Assembly: GCA_934561555.1 (NCBI GenBank)
Contig: CAKTGQ010000012.1
Location: 1-64,000, forward strand
Direction: 5' to 3'
Length of the DNA stretch: 64,000 bases
From: an uncultured Faecalibacterium sp.
GTDB taxonomy: Bacteria > Bacillota > Clostridia > Oscillospirales > Ruminococcaceae
The notes under the pieces were generated by a model, which was given only the letters and a program-made list of their open reading frames with translations, did not search any database and was not told the origin of the DNA. Of the stretch, positions 7,730-14,724 are shown piece after piece. The position numbers and the translations under genes were made by a program. Each line of letters begins with the position of its first letter. Within the stretch, counting starts at the first letter, position 1.

Positions 7730-8836
7730 TCAGCGTGCCTCCTTTGCTGCTTTGACGTTGTTCAGGAAGCGGTCGAACAGGAATTCGGTGTCCTTGGGGC
7801 CGCCGTTTGCTTCCGGGTGGAACTGCACGGTAAAGCAGTTCCACTTTTTGTACTTGATGCCCTCGCAGGTGCCGTCGTTGGCGTTCACCTGTGCCACCTC
7901 GCCCATCTCGGCGGGCAGCTCCTCGCCCAGAACCGCGTAGCCGTGGTTCTGGCTGGTGATAAAGGTGCGGCCGGACTCAAAGTCGGTCACAGGCTGGTTG
8001 GCACCGCGGTGGCCGTACTTCAGCTTCATGGTCTTGGCACCGGCTGCCAGTGCGGACAGCTGGTGACCCAGACAGATGCCGAAGGTGGGGATGTTCAGTG
8101 CAAAGATCTGCTTGAGGTTCTCGATGACCTCCACCGGCTCGGCGGGGTCGCCGGGGCCGTTGGACAGCATGATGCCGTCCGGGGCAAGAGCCTTGATCTC
8201 TTCCGCCGTTGCAAAGGCGGGCATCACGGTCACCTTGCAGCCGCGCTTGACAAGGCAGCGCACGATGTTGCGCTTGCAGCCGTAGTGCATCAGCACGATA
8301 TGGGTCTCGCCTTCCGGGTTGAACACCTCGGGAGCGGCGCAGGTCACGTTCTTCACAGCATCGGTCACGGCATAGGCGCGGATCTCGGCCAGCAGAGCCT
8401 CGGTCTCGGCCTTGTTGGCCGGGTCGGCGGGGTCAAAGGTGGTCAGGATGGCACCGTTCATCACGCCGCTCTCCCGGATGATGCGGGTCAGGTGGCGGGT
8501 GTCGATGCCCTCGATGCCGATGGTATTGTTCTTTTTCAAAAAGCTGTCCAGCGTCTCCTCACAGCGCCAGTTGGAGGGGGTGGTGCAGGCTTCGCGCACG
8601 ATGTAGCCCTTTGCCCAGATGCGGTCGGACTCCATATCATCGTGGTTCATGCCGTAGTTGCCGATGAGGGGATAGGTCTGGGTGATGATCTGGCCATAGT
8701 AGCTGGGGTCGGTCAGGGTCTCCTGAAAGCCCACCATGCCGGTGGAGAACACCACCTCGCCCACGGTCACGCCCTGCGCGCCCACGGACTGTCCGGCAAA
8801 GACCATGCCGTTTGCCAAAAGAAGATATGCGTTCAT
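7730..8836 (-). CDS. carA: Carbamoyl-phosphate synthase small (glutaminase) subunit
   Basis: 368-residue small subunit that hydrolyses glutamine and channels ammonia to CarB. The N-terminal CPSase domain begins AYLLLANGMVFAGQSVGAQG. The class I glutamine amidotransferase triad is visible: nucleophile Cys in FGICLGHQL (about residue 257) and His/Glu in QFHPEANGG (about 340). Directly followed by carB with a one-base gap. Length is normal. Confidence 0.97.
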   Translation of the reverse strand: MNAYLLLANGMVFAGQSVGAQGVTVGEVVFSTGMVGFQETLTDPSYYGQIITQTYPLIGNYGMNHDDMESDRIWAKGYIVREACTTPSNWRCEETLDSFLKKNNTIGIEGIDTRHLTRIIRESGVMNGAILTTFDPADPANKAETEALLAEIRAYAVTDAVKNVTCAAPEVFNPEGETHIVLMHYGCKRNIVRCLVKRGCKVTVMPAFATAEEIKALAPDGIMLSNGPGDPAEPVEVIENLKQIFALNIPTFGICLGHQLSALAAGAKTMKLKYGHRGANQPVTDFESGRTFITSQNHGYAVLGEELPAEMGEVAQVNANDGTCEGIKYKKWNCFTVQFHPEANGGPKDTEFLFDRFLNNVKAAKEAR

Positions 8837-8867
8837 AGTTTTCCTCGTTTCAACAAAAGCTTTCAGT

Positions 8868-9461
8868 TTACAGGGTCTGCTTTGCTTCCTGCTTCATCTT
8901 GCGGCTGCCCAGATGCACCAGCGGCAGCTTGCCCTCCTTGCAGATGGGGCACTCCTCCGGGGTGTAGTTGGGCAGGTCCAGCTTCAGGGCACTGGCCAGA
9001 ATGGGGATGGGAGACGGAGCCTCGGGCTTGGTGCGGTCCACCACACAGGTGATGCCAAGGCAGATGCCGCCGGCCTCTTCGATGACGCGCTTGGTCTCCA
9101 GAGAGGAGATGCCGGTGGTCACCACGTCCTCGGCGATGATGCACTTTTCACCCGGGTGGATGGCAAAGCGCTTCAGGCACATCACGTTGTCCACGCGCTC
9201 GGTAAAGATGGCGCGCTTGCCGGTCTGGCGGGCCAGCTCGTAGGCGTACACGATGCCGCCCATGGCAGGGCCGACGATGACATCCACGTCCATCTCCTTG
9301 ACCTTGTCGGCCACAGCCTTCATCACCTCGGCGCAGCGGTCCGGGTACTGCTGCAGATAAGCCATCTGGCAGTATGCGCCGGAGTGCCGGCCGGAGGACA
9401 GCAGGAAGTGACCCTCCAGAAATGCGTCACAGCTCTTCAGAATTTCAAGTGCTTCACTCAT
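8868..9461 (-). CDS. pyrE: Orotate phosphoribosyltransferase
   Basis: 197-residue enzyme converting orotate and PRPP to OMP, the fifth step of UMP synthesis. The PRPP-binding loop is CIIAEDVVTTGISS (about residues 108-121), and GPAMGGIVYAYELAR precedes it. The C-terminus carries a CPICKEG segment, typical of clostridial PyrE of this length class. It lies between pyrD (137 bp upstream) and carA (31 bp downstream) in the operon. Confidence 0.95.
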   Translation of the reverse strand: MSEALEILKSCDAFLEGHFLLSSGRHSGAYCQMAYLQQYPDRCAEVMKAVADKVKEMDVDVIVGPAMGGIVYAYELARQTGKRAIFTERVDNVMCLKRFAIHPGEKCIIAEDVVTTGISSLETKRVIEEAGGICLGITCVVDRTKPEAPSPIPILASALKLDLPNYTPEECPICKEGKLPLVHLGSRKMKQEAKQTL

Positions 9462-9598
9462 TGTACTTCTCCCTCTCTTTTCAGTGGTGTATATTCCTTT
9501 GGGTGGTATTGTACCACGCTTTTACGTTATTTGCAAATTTATGCGTCACATTTTATTTTATGCGCATATTTGTAGATATTTTATGGATAAATTCGTTT

Positions 9599-10525
9599 TT
9601 ATTCCGCATGACGGGCACAGCCGCGGATCTCGTCCAGCGTTTTCACGCCGTTCTTGTCCATCCATGCTGCCATCTCGTTTGCAATGGTCTCCATGGCGCG
9701 GGGGTTTGCAAAGTTTGCAGCGCCCACCTGCACTGCGGCGGCACCTGCCATGATGAACTCCAGTGCGTCACGGCCGGTGGCAATGCCGCCCAGACCCACC
9801 ACCGGGATGTTCACCGCACCCACGGCCTGCCATACCATGCGCAGAGCAATGGGGCGCACCGCCGGGCCGGACAGACCGGCAAAGATGTTGTTGAACACCG
9901 GGCGGCGCTTTTCCAGATCGATGGCGCAGGCCTGAAAGGTGTTGGTCAGGCTGATGGCGTCCGCACCGGCGGCTTCCACAGCCTTGCACATCTCGGGGAT
10001 GTTCTCGGCCTGCGGGCTCAGCTTGACCATCAGGGGCTTTTTGCAGGCAGCGCGCACCATGCGCACCACCTCACCGGCGGCCTCGGCCTTTACGCCGTAG
10101 GCCATGCCGCCCACCTTGACGTTGGGGCAGGAGATGTTCAGCTCCACGATGTCCACTGCGCTCTCGCTCAGCATCGCAGCGCCTTCCACATACTCTTCCT
10201 CGCTGTGGCCGCCAAGGTTTGCAATGGCCACCGTGCCGTACTTCTGCTTCAGCTCCAGCATCTCGGGCAGCTCCACGTCAATAAAGTGCTGCACGCCGGG
10301 GTTCTGCAGGCCGATGCTGTTGATGAGGCCGGAGGGGGTCTCCCACAGGCGCTCGCCCTTGTTGCCGTACTGGCCGTGCAGGGTAAGGCCCTTGCCGGAG
10401 ATGCCGCCGATCTTTGCAAAATCGGCCAGCTCCTCGTACTCCACACCGTAGCCCACGGTGCCGGATGCGCCGATGACCGGGCTGTTCATCACAAAGCCCA
10501 GCAGGTTGGTTTTCAGGTCTGCCAT
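9599..10525 (-). CDS. pyrD: Dihydroorotate dehydrogenase B, catalytic subunit
   Basis: 308-residue FMN enzyme of class 1B, oxidising dihydroorotate to orotate. Family blocks seen are NSIGLQNPG, LNISCPNVKVGG (orotate and FMN site) and the C-terminal GLGGIATGRDALEFIMAGAAAVQVG phosphate-binding strand. Class 1B enzymes need the PyrK electron-transfer partner, which is encoded immediately upstream with a one-base TGATG overlap, so both subunits are made in coupled fashion and electrons pass to NAD. Confidence 0.96.
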   Translation of the reverse strand: MADLKTNLLGFVMNSPVIGASGTVGYGVEYEELADFAKIGGISGKGLTLHGQYGNKGERLWETPSGLINSIGLQNPGVQHFIDVELPEMLELKQKYGTVAIANLGGHSEEEYVEGAAMLSESAVDIVELNISCPNVKVGGMAYGVKAEAAGEVVRMVRAACKKPLMVKLSPQAENIPEMCKAVEAAGADAISLTNTFQACAIDLEKRRPVFNNIFAGLSGPAVRPIALRMVWQAVGAVNIPVVGLGGIATGRDALEFIMAGAAAVQVGAANFANPRAMETIANEMAAWMDKNGVKTLDEIRGCARHAE

Positions 10526-11304
10526 CAGAAGAACACCTCCGTTGCGTCAAATACAGGGCCGTTCTTGCACACGCTCTTGCCCTCGCCGCCCTTGGTCTCG
10601 CAGGTGCAGCCAAGGCAGGCACCAATGCCGCAGGCCATCTTCTTTTCCATGCTCACAAAGCAGGGCGTGCCTTTTTCGGCACACAGGCGGGCGGCGTTCT
10701 TCATCATCACGGTGGGGCCGCACACCAGCACCACGTCGTAATCGGCGGGGTCGTACAGCTGGGTGACAAAGCCGTGGAAGCCCACCGCGCCGGTGTCGGT
10801 GGACACCTTGACGAGGTTTGCGATGCTGCGGTACTCCTCCATGCAGTAGGGGGTGTCGCGGAAGCCGAAGAACACATCCGGCTTTACCCCGGCAGCGGCC
10901 AGCTCGCGGGTGAGCTGGAACATGGGCGCAGTGCCGATGCCGCCGCCCACCACAGCGATCTTTTTGTACTTGCTCAGGATGTCCGGCACATCAAAGCCGT
11001 TGCCCATGGGGCCGGTAAGCTGGAAGGTATCCTGCTGCTTGAGCTGTGCCAGCTTCTCGGTGCCCTCGCCCACCACCTGATACAGAAACTCGATGGTGCT
11101 GCTGTCCGGGTTCCAGCGGTGCACGCTGATGGGACGGGACAGGAAGGGAGCTTCGTCTGCGCCCCAGGAGCGCAGAGTGAAGAACTGGCCTGCGTGGGGG
11201 GCGTGGTCGCGGTCCGGCCACACCACGGTCAGCAGGCGGATGTCCGGGGCAATGACCTCATTGCGCAGGACGGTGGCTTCACAGCAGGCTGCACGCATGA
11301 GCAA
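10525..11304 (-). CDS. pyrK: Dihydroorotate dehydrogenase B, electron transfer subunit
   Basis: 259-residue flavin/iron-sulfur subunit of the class 1B dehydrogenase. It has the FAD motif RPISVH (about residue 58), the NAD-binding GGGIGTAPM (about 116) and a C-terminal [2Fe-2S] ligand set in CGIGACLGC followed by a fourth Cys in SVCKNGP. It transfers electrons from PyrD to NAD. The gene overlaps pyrF by 26 bases and pyrD by one. Confidence 0.96.
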   Translation of the reverse strand: MLMRAACCEATVLRNEVIAPDIRLLTVVWPDRDHAPHAGQFFTLRSWGADEAPFLSRPISVHRWNPDSSTIEFLYQVVGEGTEKLAQLKQQDTFQLTGPMGNGFDVPDILSKYKKIAVVGGGIGTAPMFQLTRELAAAGVKPDVFFGFRDTPYCMEEYRSIANLVKVSTDTGAVGFHGFVTQLYDPADYDVVLVCGPTVMMKNAARLCAEKGTPCFVSMEKKMACGIGACLGCTCETKGGEGKSVCKNGPVFDATEVFF

Positions 11305-12145
11305 TGGCCTCCTTCATGTTCACACACTCGTTGTAAGCGGCCTCGTCAAAGGCAACGCCCGGCTGCTTTTTGTAAGCCAGCAGGATGCCGCGGCTGGAGT
11401 TGACCACGCCGCCGTTGCCCTTGGTGAGGTACTGGGCGATATCCTCGGCCTTGCCGCCCTGTGCGCCGTAGCCGGGGATCAGGAAGAAGCTGTCCTGATA
11501 CTTTGCGCGGATCTCGGTGGCCTCCTCGATGTGGGTGCCGCCGATGACCAGACCGATGGAGGAGTAGCCGTGCTCGCCCATGTAGTCCTTGCCCAGAGCG
11601 TTCAGCTTGTCGCCCACCAGATCGTAGACGTGGCGGCCGTCGGCCAGCTTCTCGTACTCAAAGTCCTTGGCACCGCCGTTGGAGGTGCGGCAGAGCACGA
11701 ACATGCCCTTGCCCTGCTTTTCGGCGTAGGGCAGGTAGGGGCTGATGGAGTCCAGACCCATGTAGGGTGCCAGCGTGACGAAATCGCTCTCGAAATCGCC
11801 GGTAAAGTGACCCATGGCGTACATCTCGGCGGTCTTGGCAATGTCGCCGCGCTTGATGTCCGCGATCACCGGCACACCGGCCTCGCGCACAGCCTTCAGG
11901 GTGTCGGCGTAGGCCTTCATGCCCTCCATGCCCAGAGACTCATAATAAGCGATCTGCACCTTGTAGCAGCCGGCCACAGCCTTGGTGGCATCGATGAGCT
12001 TTTTGTTGAAGCGCACGATGTTCTCGCCCTTGGTCAGGGTGCTGTCCACAAAATTGGCAGGCAGGTAGCTGAAGTCGGTGTCCAGACCCACGCACACCGG
12101 GCCGCGGGCTTCCACAGCTTCGTACAGTTTGTCCATGTTCGTCAT
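11279..12145 (-). CDS. pyrF: Orotidine 5'-phosphate decarboxylase (type 2)
   Basis: 288-residue OMP decarboxylase making UMP. The start at 12145 (MTNMDKLYEAVEARGP) follows an AGGAGGA site and matches the family; an open frame extends 30 codons upstream through repeat sequence and is not used. The catalytic D-x-K-x-x-D is in VIADIKRGDI (about residue 95). Length and sequence fit the longer type 2 form rather than the 230-residue E. coli or Bacillus form. Lies second in the pyr operon after pyrC. Confidence 0.95.
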   Translation of the reverse strand: MTNMDKLYEAVEARGPVCVGLDTDFSYLPANFVDSTLTKGENIVRFNKKLIDATKAVAGCYKVQIAYYESLGMEGMKAYADTLKAVREAGVPVIADIKRGDIAKTAEMYAMGHFTGDFESDFVTLAPYMGLDSISPYLPYAEKQGKGMFVLCRTSNGGAKDFEYEKLADGRHVYDLVGDKLNALGKDYMGEHGYSSIGLVIGGTHIEEATEIRAKYQDSFFLIPGYGAQGGKAEDIAQYLTKGNGGVVNSSRGILLAYKKQPGVAFDEAAYNECVNMKEAIAHACSLL

Positions 12146-12177
12146 TTGGGTGTCCTCCTGTAAGTCGTATTGTAGAA

Positions 12178-12307
12178 CCCTCTCAGGCGCTTGCGCGCCA
12201 GCTCCCCCGAAGGGGGAGCTTTTTCTTGAGGGCAACTGTTTCTTTTCGTGATATGGGAACTGCTTTCCGTACTCTCAGGCAAAGCCTGACAGCTTTGCCT
12301 AAGAGGG
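12178..12307. repeat. Family II inverted-end repeat between pyrC and pyrF
   Basis: A 130-bp element begins CCCTCTCAGGC (12178-12188) and ends CTAAGAGGG (12299-12307). Inside is AGCTCCCCCGAAGGGGGAGCT followed by T residues, which could look like a terminator, yet the operon continues through it. It occupies most of the 173-bp gap between two pyr genes. Confidence 0.7.
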
Positions 12308-12318
12308 TTTCGTTCTTT

Positions 12319-13509
12319 TTACTCCTCGGCCTGATAGGTGATCTTACCGGCCTTGATGGTGGCAAACACCTTGCCGTAGAGCTGTGCACCGTCAAAGGGG
12401 GTGTTGTGGCTCTTGGAGTGCAGCTTTTCCTTTTCCACCGTGTAGGGGGTGTCCAGATCCACCAGCACAAAGTCGGCATCGAAGCCCGGCTCCAGCTGGC
12501 CCTTGGCAAGACCCAGGATCTCGGCGGGGCGGGTGCTCATCAGGTGCACCAGCAGCTCCAGCGGCAGACCCTCCTGCTTGCAGAGCTTGGTGTAGCACAC
12601 GCCGAAGGCAGTCTCGCTGCCCACCATACCTGCCATGCCCTTCAGCTTGTCTTCCTCGGAGTGGGGTGCGTGGTCGGTGGCAATGGCGTCCACGATGCCG
12701 GTGCGGATGCCCTCCACCAGCGCCTCCACGTCGTCGGCGGTGCGGATGGGCGGGTTGACCCGGTAATCGCAGCTGTCGTTGGTGAACCACAGGTGGTGAG
12801 GGGTCACCTCACAGGTGACCGGTGCGCCCCGCAGCTTTGCCATGCGGATGGCGTCCAGCGCACCCCGGGTGGACACATGGCACATGTGCAGCCGGGTCTG
12901 GTAGTATTCGCTCAGCCAGCAGTTGCGCACCGTCTCGATATCCTCGGCCAGACGGTAGTCCCACGGGCTGATCTCCATATCCTCGGCGTGGCTCATGACC
13001 GTGATGTCCTTCTGGGTGCAGATGGCAAACGCCCGCGCCATGGTGGCGTTATCCTGTACGCCGTGGCCGTCCTCGGTGATGAACTTCACGCTGGCGGGCA
13101 GGGTCTTGAGGTGGTCGATGCTCACACCGTCAAAATTCTCGGTGATGGAGACGGTCTGGTTTGCATCGCACAGTCCTACCTCGGCGGCCTTCTGCTCCAC
13201 CATCACAGCCTGTGCGGCAGAGGAGCAGACGGGCTTTGTGTTGGGCATCAGGTTTACAAAGGTGTAGCCACCGGCGGCAGCGGCGCGGCTGCCGGTCTCG
13301 ATGTCCTCCTTGTACTCAAAGCCCGGGGTGCGCCAGTGGCAGTGCAGATCCACAAATGCGGGCAGCACAGTCAGCCCACCGGCATCCACCACCATCTCGT
13401 TCTCGGCGGCAAGGGCGGAAAGATCCTGCCCTACGGCAGCGATTTTGCCATCCTTTACATAGATCTCCAGCGGCCGTCCCTCGGTGTTCACAGCGTTTGT
13501 CAGCAGCAT
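12319..13509 (-). CDS. pyrC: Dihydroorotase
   Basis: 396-residue zinc amidohydrolase closing carbamoyl-aspartate to dihydroorotate. The metal motif appears as DLHCHWRTPGF (residues about 53-63), keeping both histidines and the arginine of the usual HxHxR, and MPNTKP and ATDHAPH are also present. It is the first structural gene of the operon, after a leader with an attenuator. Aspartate carbamoyltransferase (pyrB) is not in the window, so that step must be encoded elsewhere. Confidence 0.95.
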   Translation of the reverse strand: MLLTNAVNTEGRPLEIYVKDGKIAAVGQDLSALAAENEMVVDAGGLTVLPAFVDLHCHWRTPGFEYKEDIETGSRAAAAGGYTFVNLMPNTKPVCSSAAQAVMVEQKAAEVGLCDANQTVSITENFDGVSIDHLKTLPASVKFITEDGHGVQDNATMARAFAICTQKDITVMSHAEDMEISPWDYRLAEDIETVRNCWLSEYYQTRLHMCHVSTRGALDAIRMAKLRGAPVTCEVTPHHLWFTNDSCDYRVNPPIRTADDVEALVEGIRTGIVDAIATDHAPHSEEDKLKGMAGMVGSETAFGVCYTKLCKQEGLPLELLVHLMSTRPAEILGLAKGQLEPGFDADFVLVDLDTPYTVEKEKLHSKSHNTPFDGAQLYGKVFATIKAGKITYQAEE

Positions 13510-13562
13510 CGCGGTTCCCTCCTGTAATGATATTTTTGTGTGTCAGGCGCCCGAAAACGGGC

Positions 13563-13593
13563 AAAAAAAAACTTTTCCCCGCAAAGGGAAAAG
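13563..13593 (-). terminator. Attenuator in the pyr operon leader
   Basis: On the minus strand CTTTTCCC (13586-13593) pairs with GGGAAAAG and is followed by nine T (13563-13571). It lies 53 bp before pyrC and directly after the leader ORF stop codon, so it must be bypassed for the operon to be expressed. Confidence 0.85.
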
Positions 13594-13594
13594 C

Positions 13595-13684
13595 TCATTG
13601 CGCAAAAAAAGGAAACAACGAAGCCACGGCAAAACCGGACGCGAACTGCTTGTTCAGTTTCGGGTTCTGGGCGCTGCACAGCAT
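13595..13684 (-). CDS. Pyr operon leader peptide (29 codons)
   Basis: Short ORF with its own site AGGAGAAACACC before ATG at 13682-13684, ending with TGA at 13595-13597, two bases before the attenuator stem. The peptide starts MLCSAQNPKLNKQF and ends SLFPFFAQ. The last codons are encoded by a pyrimidine-rich stretch with TTGTTTCC and seven T (13604-13610), placing a U-rich pause site right before the hairpin. The layout resembles the E. coli pyrBI leader, where slow UTP addition lets the ribosome catch RNA polymerase and block the hairpin. Translation of this ORF is inferred from the site and position. Confidence 0.65.
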   Translation of the reverse strand: MLCSAQNPKLNKQFASGFAVASLFPFFAQ

Positions 13685-13726
13685 GGTGTTTCTCCTTTTC
13701 TTGATGGTTGCGTTTTCATTCGTATT

Positions 13727-13756
13727 ATTTTATCATAGAACCGCAAAATGTGTCAA
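13727..13756 (-). promoter_or_regulatory. Promoter of the pyrimidine operon
   Basis: On the minus strand TTGACA (13751-13756) and TAAAAT (13727-13732) are 18 bp apart. Transcription would start near 13720, about 35 nt before the leader ORF. Confidence 0.8.
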
Positions 13757-13910
13757 TGGCTCCGGCGCAAATCAGGTGCTAAAAGGTTTCTGGCATCTCT
13801 CGCCGAATTTTGGATACTCTACCCAAAACCCGGGCCAAGCGGCAAAATAACTGCCATTTTGTTCCGCAATCCCTAGCGCAGCACTGTACTTTCGTTGCCT
13901 GCTGTGCTAT

Positions 13911-13950
13911 TATAATACGGTAAAAGGGAGAGCCCCGCCGCGTGGGCGGG
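13911..13950 (+). promoter_or_regulatory. cysE -10 region and 5' hairpin
   Basis: A TATAAT box at 13911-13916 has no convincing -35. Between it and the gene a CCCGCC/GGCGGG hairpin (13932-13950) precedes an AGAGAGG ribosome site. Between 13757 and 13910 I see no gene. Confidence 0.5.
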
Positions 13951-13977
13951 TGTTTATGGGAAAGAGAGGTTTTCCGC

Positions 13978-14649
13978 ATGGGTTTACTTGAGGACGCGCG
14001 GAACATCCAGCGCAAGGACCCCGCCGCACGCAGTGTGCTGGAGGTAATGCTGCTGTACCCGGGATTCCACATTCTGGTGTACCACCGCATTGCGCACTGG
14101 CTGTACGAGCACAAGCACTTTTTTCTGGCACGATGGGTCAGCCAGCATGGCCGCCACCGCACCGGCATCGAGATCCACCCGGGTGCCACCATCGGCAAGT
14201 GTCTGTTCATCGACCACGGCATGGGCATCGTGTTCGGCGAGACCTGCGAGATCGGGGACAACTGCACCATCTACCACGGGGTAACGCTGGGCGGCACCGG
14301 CAAGGATACCGGCAAGCGCCACCCCACCTTGGGCAACAATGTGCTTATCGGTGCAGGCACCAAGGTGCTGGGCCCGGTGTTCATCGGAGATAACGCCCGC
14401 ATCGGCGCAGGCAGCGTGGTGCTGCGCAACCTGCCCGCCAACTGCACCGCCGTGGGCGTACCCGCCGAGGTAGTGCGCATCAACAACAAGGCGGTAAACC
14501 CCGCCGACGATCTGGACCAGCAGGATCTGCCGGACATCGTCTCGCAGCGGCTCACCGATCTGGACCGTCGCCTGAGCCAGCTGGAAAAGACCGCACAGGG
14601 CGATATCCCGCCCACTGCCGCGCAGATCGCCGCCCGGCAGCGGAAATAA
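13978..14649 (+). CDS. cysE: Serine O-acetyltransferase
   Basis: 223-residue acetyl-CoA:serine acetyltransferase, the first step of cysteine synthesis. The start at 13978 (MGLLEDARNIQRKDPAAR) has a ribosome site 8 bp upstream; a 12-codon longer frame is less likely. The left-handed beta-helix is seen as hexapeptide repeats (IGIEIHPGATIGKCLFIDHG, GCEIGDNCTIYHGVTLGGTG) with the catalytic His/Asp in FIDHGMG. The C-terminal part after residue 175 is longer and more charged than in short CysE proteins and may be coiled coil. Monocistronic, with terminator at 14672-14710. Confidence 0.92.
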   Translation: MGLLEDARNIQRKDPAARSVLEVMLLYPGFHILVYHRIAHWLYEHKHFFLARWVSQHGRHRTGIEIHPGATIGKCLFIDHGMGIVFGETCEIGDNCTIYHGVTLGGTGKDTGKRHPTLGNNVLIGAGTKVLGPVFIGDNARIGAGSVVLRNLPANCTAVGVPAEVVRINNKAVNPADDLDQQDLPDIVSQRLTDLDRRLSQLEKTAQGDIPPTAAQIAARQRK

Positions 14650-14671
14650 AAGATTTCTTTGATAAAAAGAG

Positions 14672-14710
14672 GAGACAGGCTTCCCGGAAAGGGTCGCCTG
14701 TCTCATTTTT
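14672..14710 (+). terminator. Terminator of cysE
   Basis: GAGACAGGC (14672-14680) pairs with GCCTGTCTC (14696-14704), followed by ATTTTTG. The converging regulator gene ends just downstream at 14725. Confidence 0.75.
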
Positions 14711-14724
14711 GTTGTCAGCTGCGG

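Noticed and set aside
4531..7755. A 1074-codon open frame on the plus strand opposite carB
   Set aside because: Low-complexity His/Gly/Leu-rich translation, no family resemblance, exactly antisense to carB; an effect of high third-position GC.
12200..12235. Terminator between pyrC and pyrF splitting the operon
   Set aside because: The GAGCTCCCCC hairpin belongs to a family II repeat, no promoter follows it, and pyrF-pyrK-pyrD overlap as one transcript; it may only lower readthrough.
13510..13760. PyrR-binding attenuator before pyrC
   Set aside because: No conserved PyrR anti-antiterminator loop is visible; the leader ORF/U-tract arrangement explains the terminator better.
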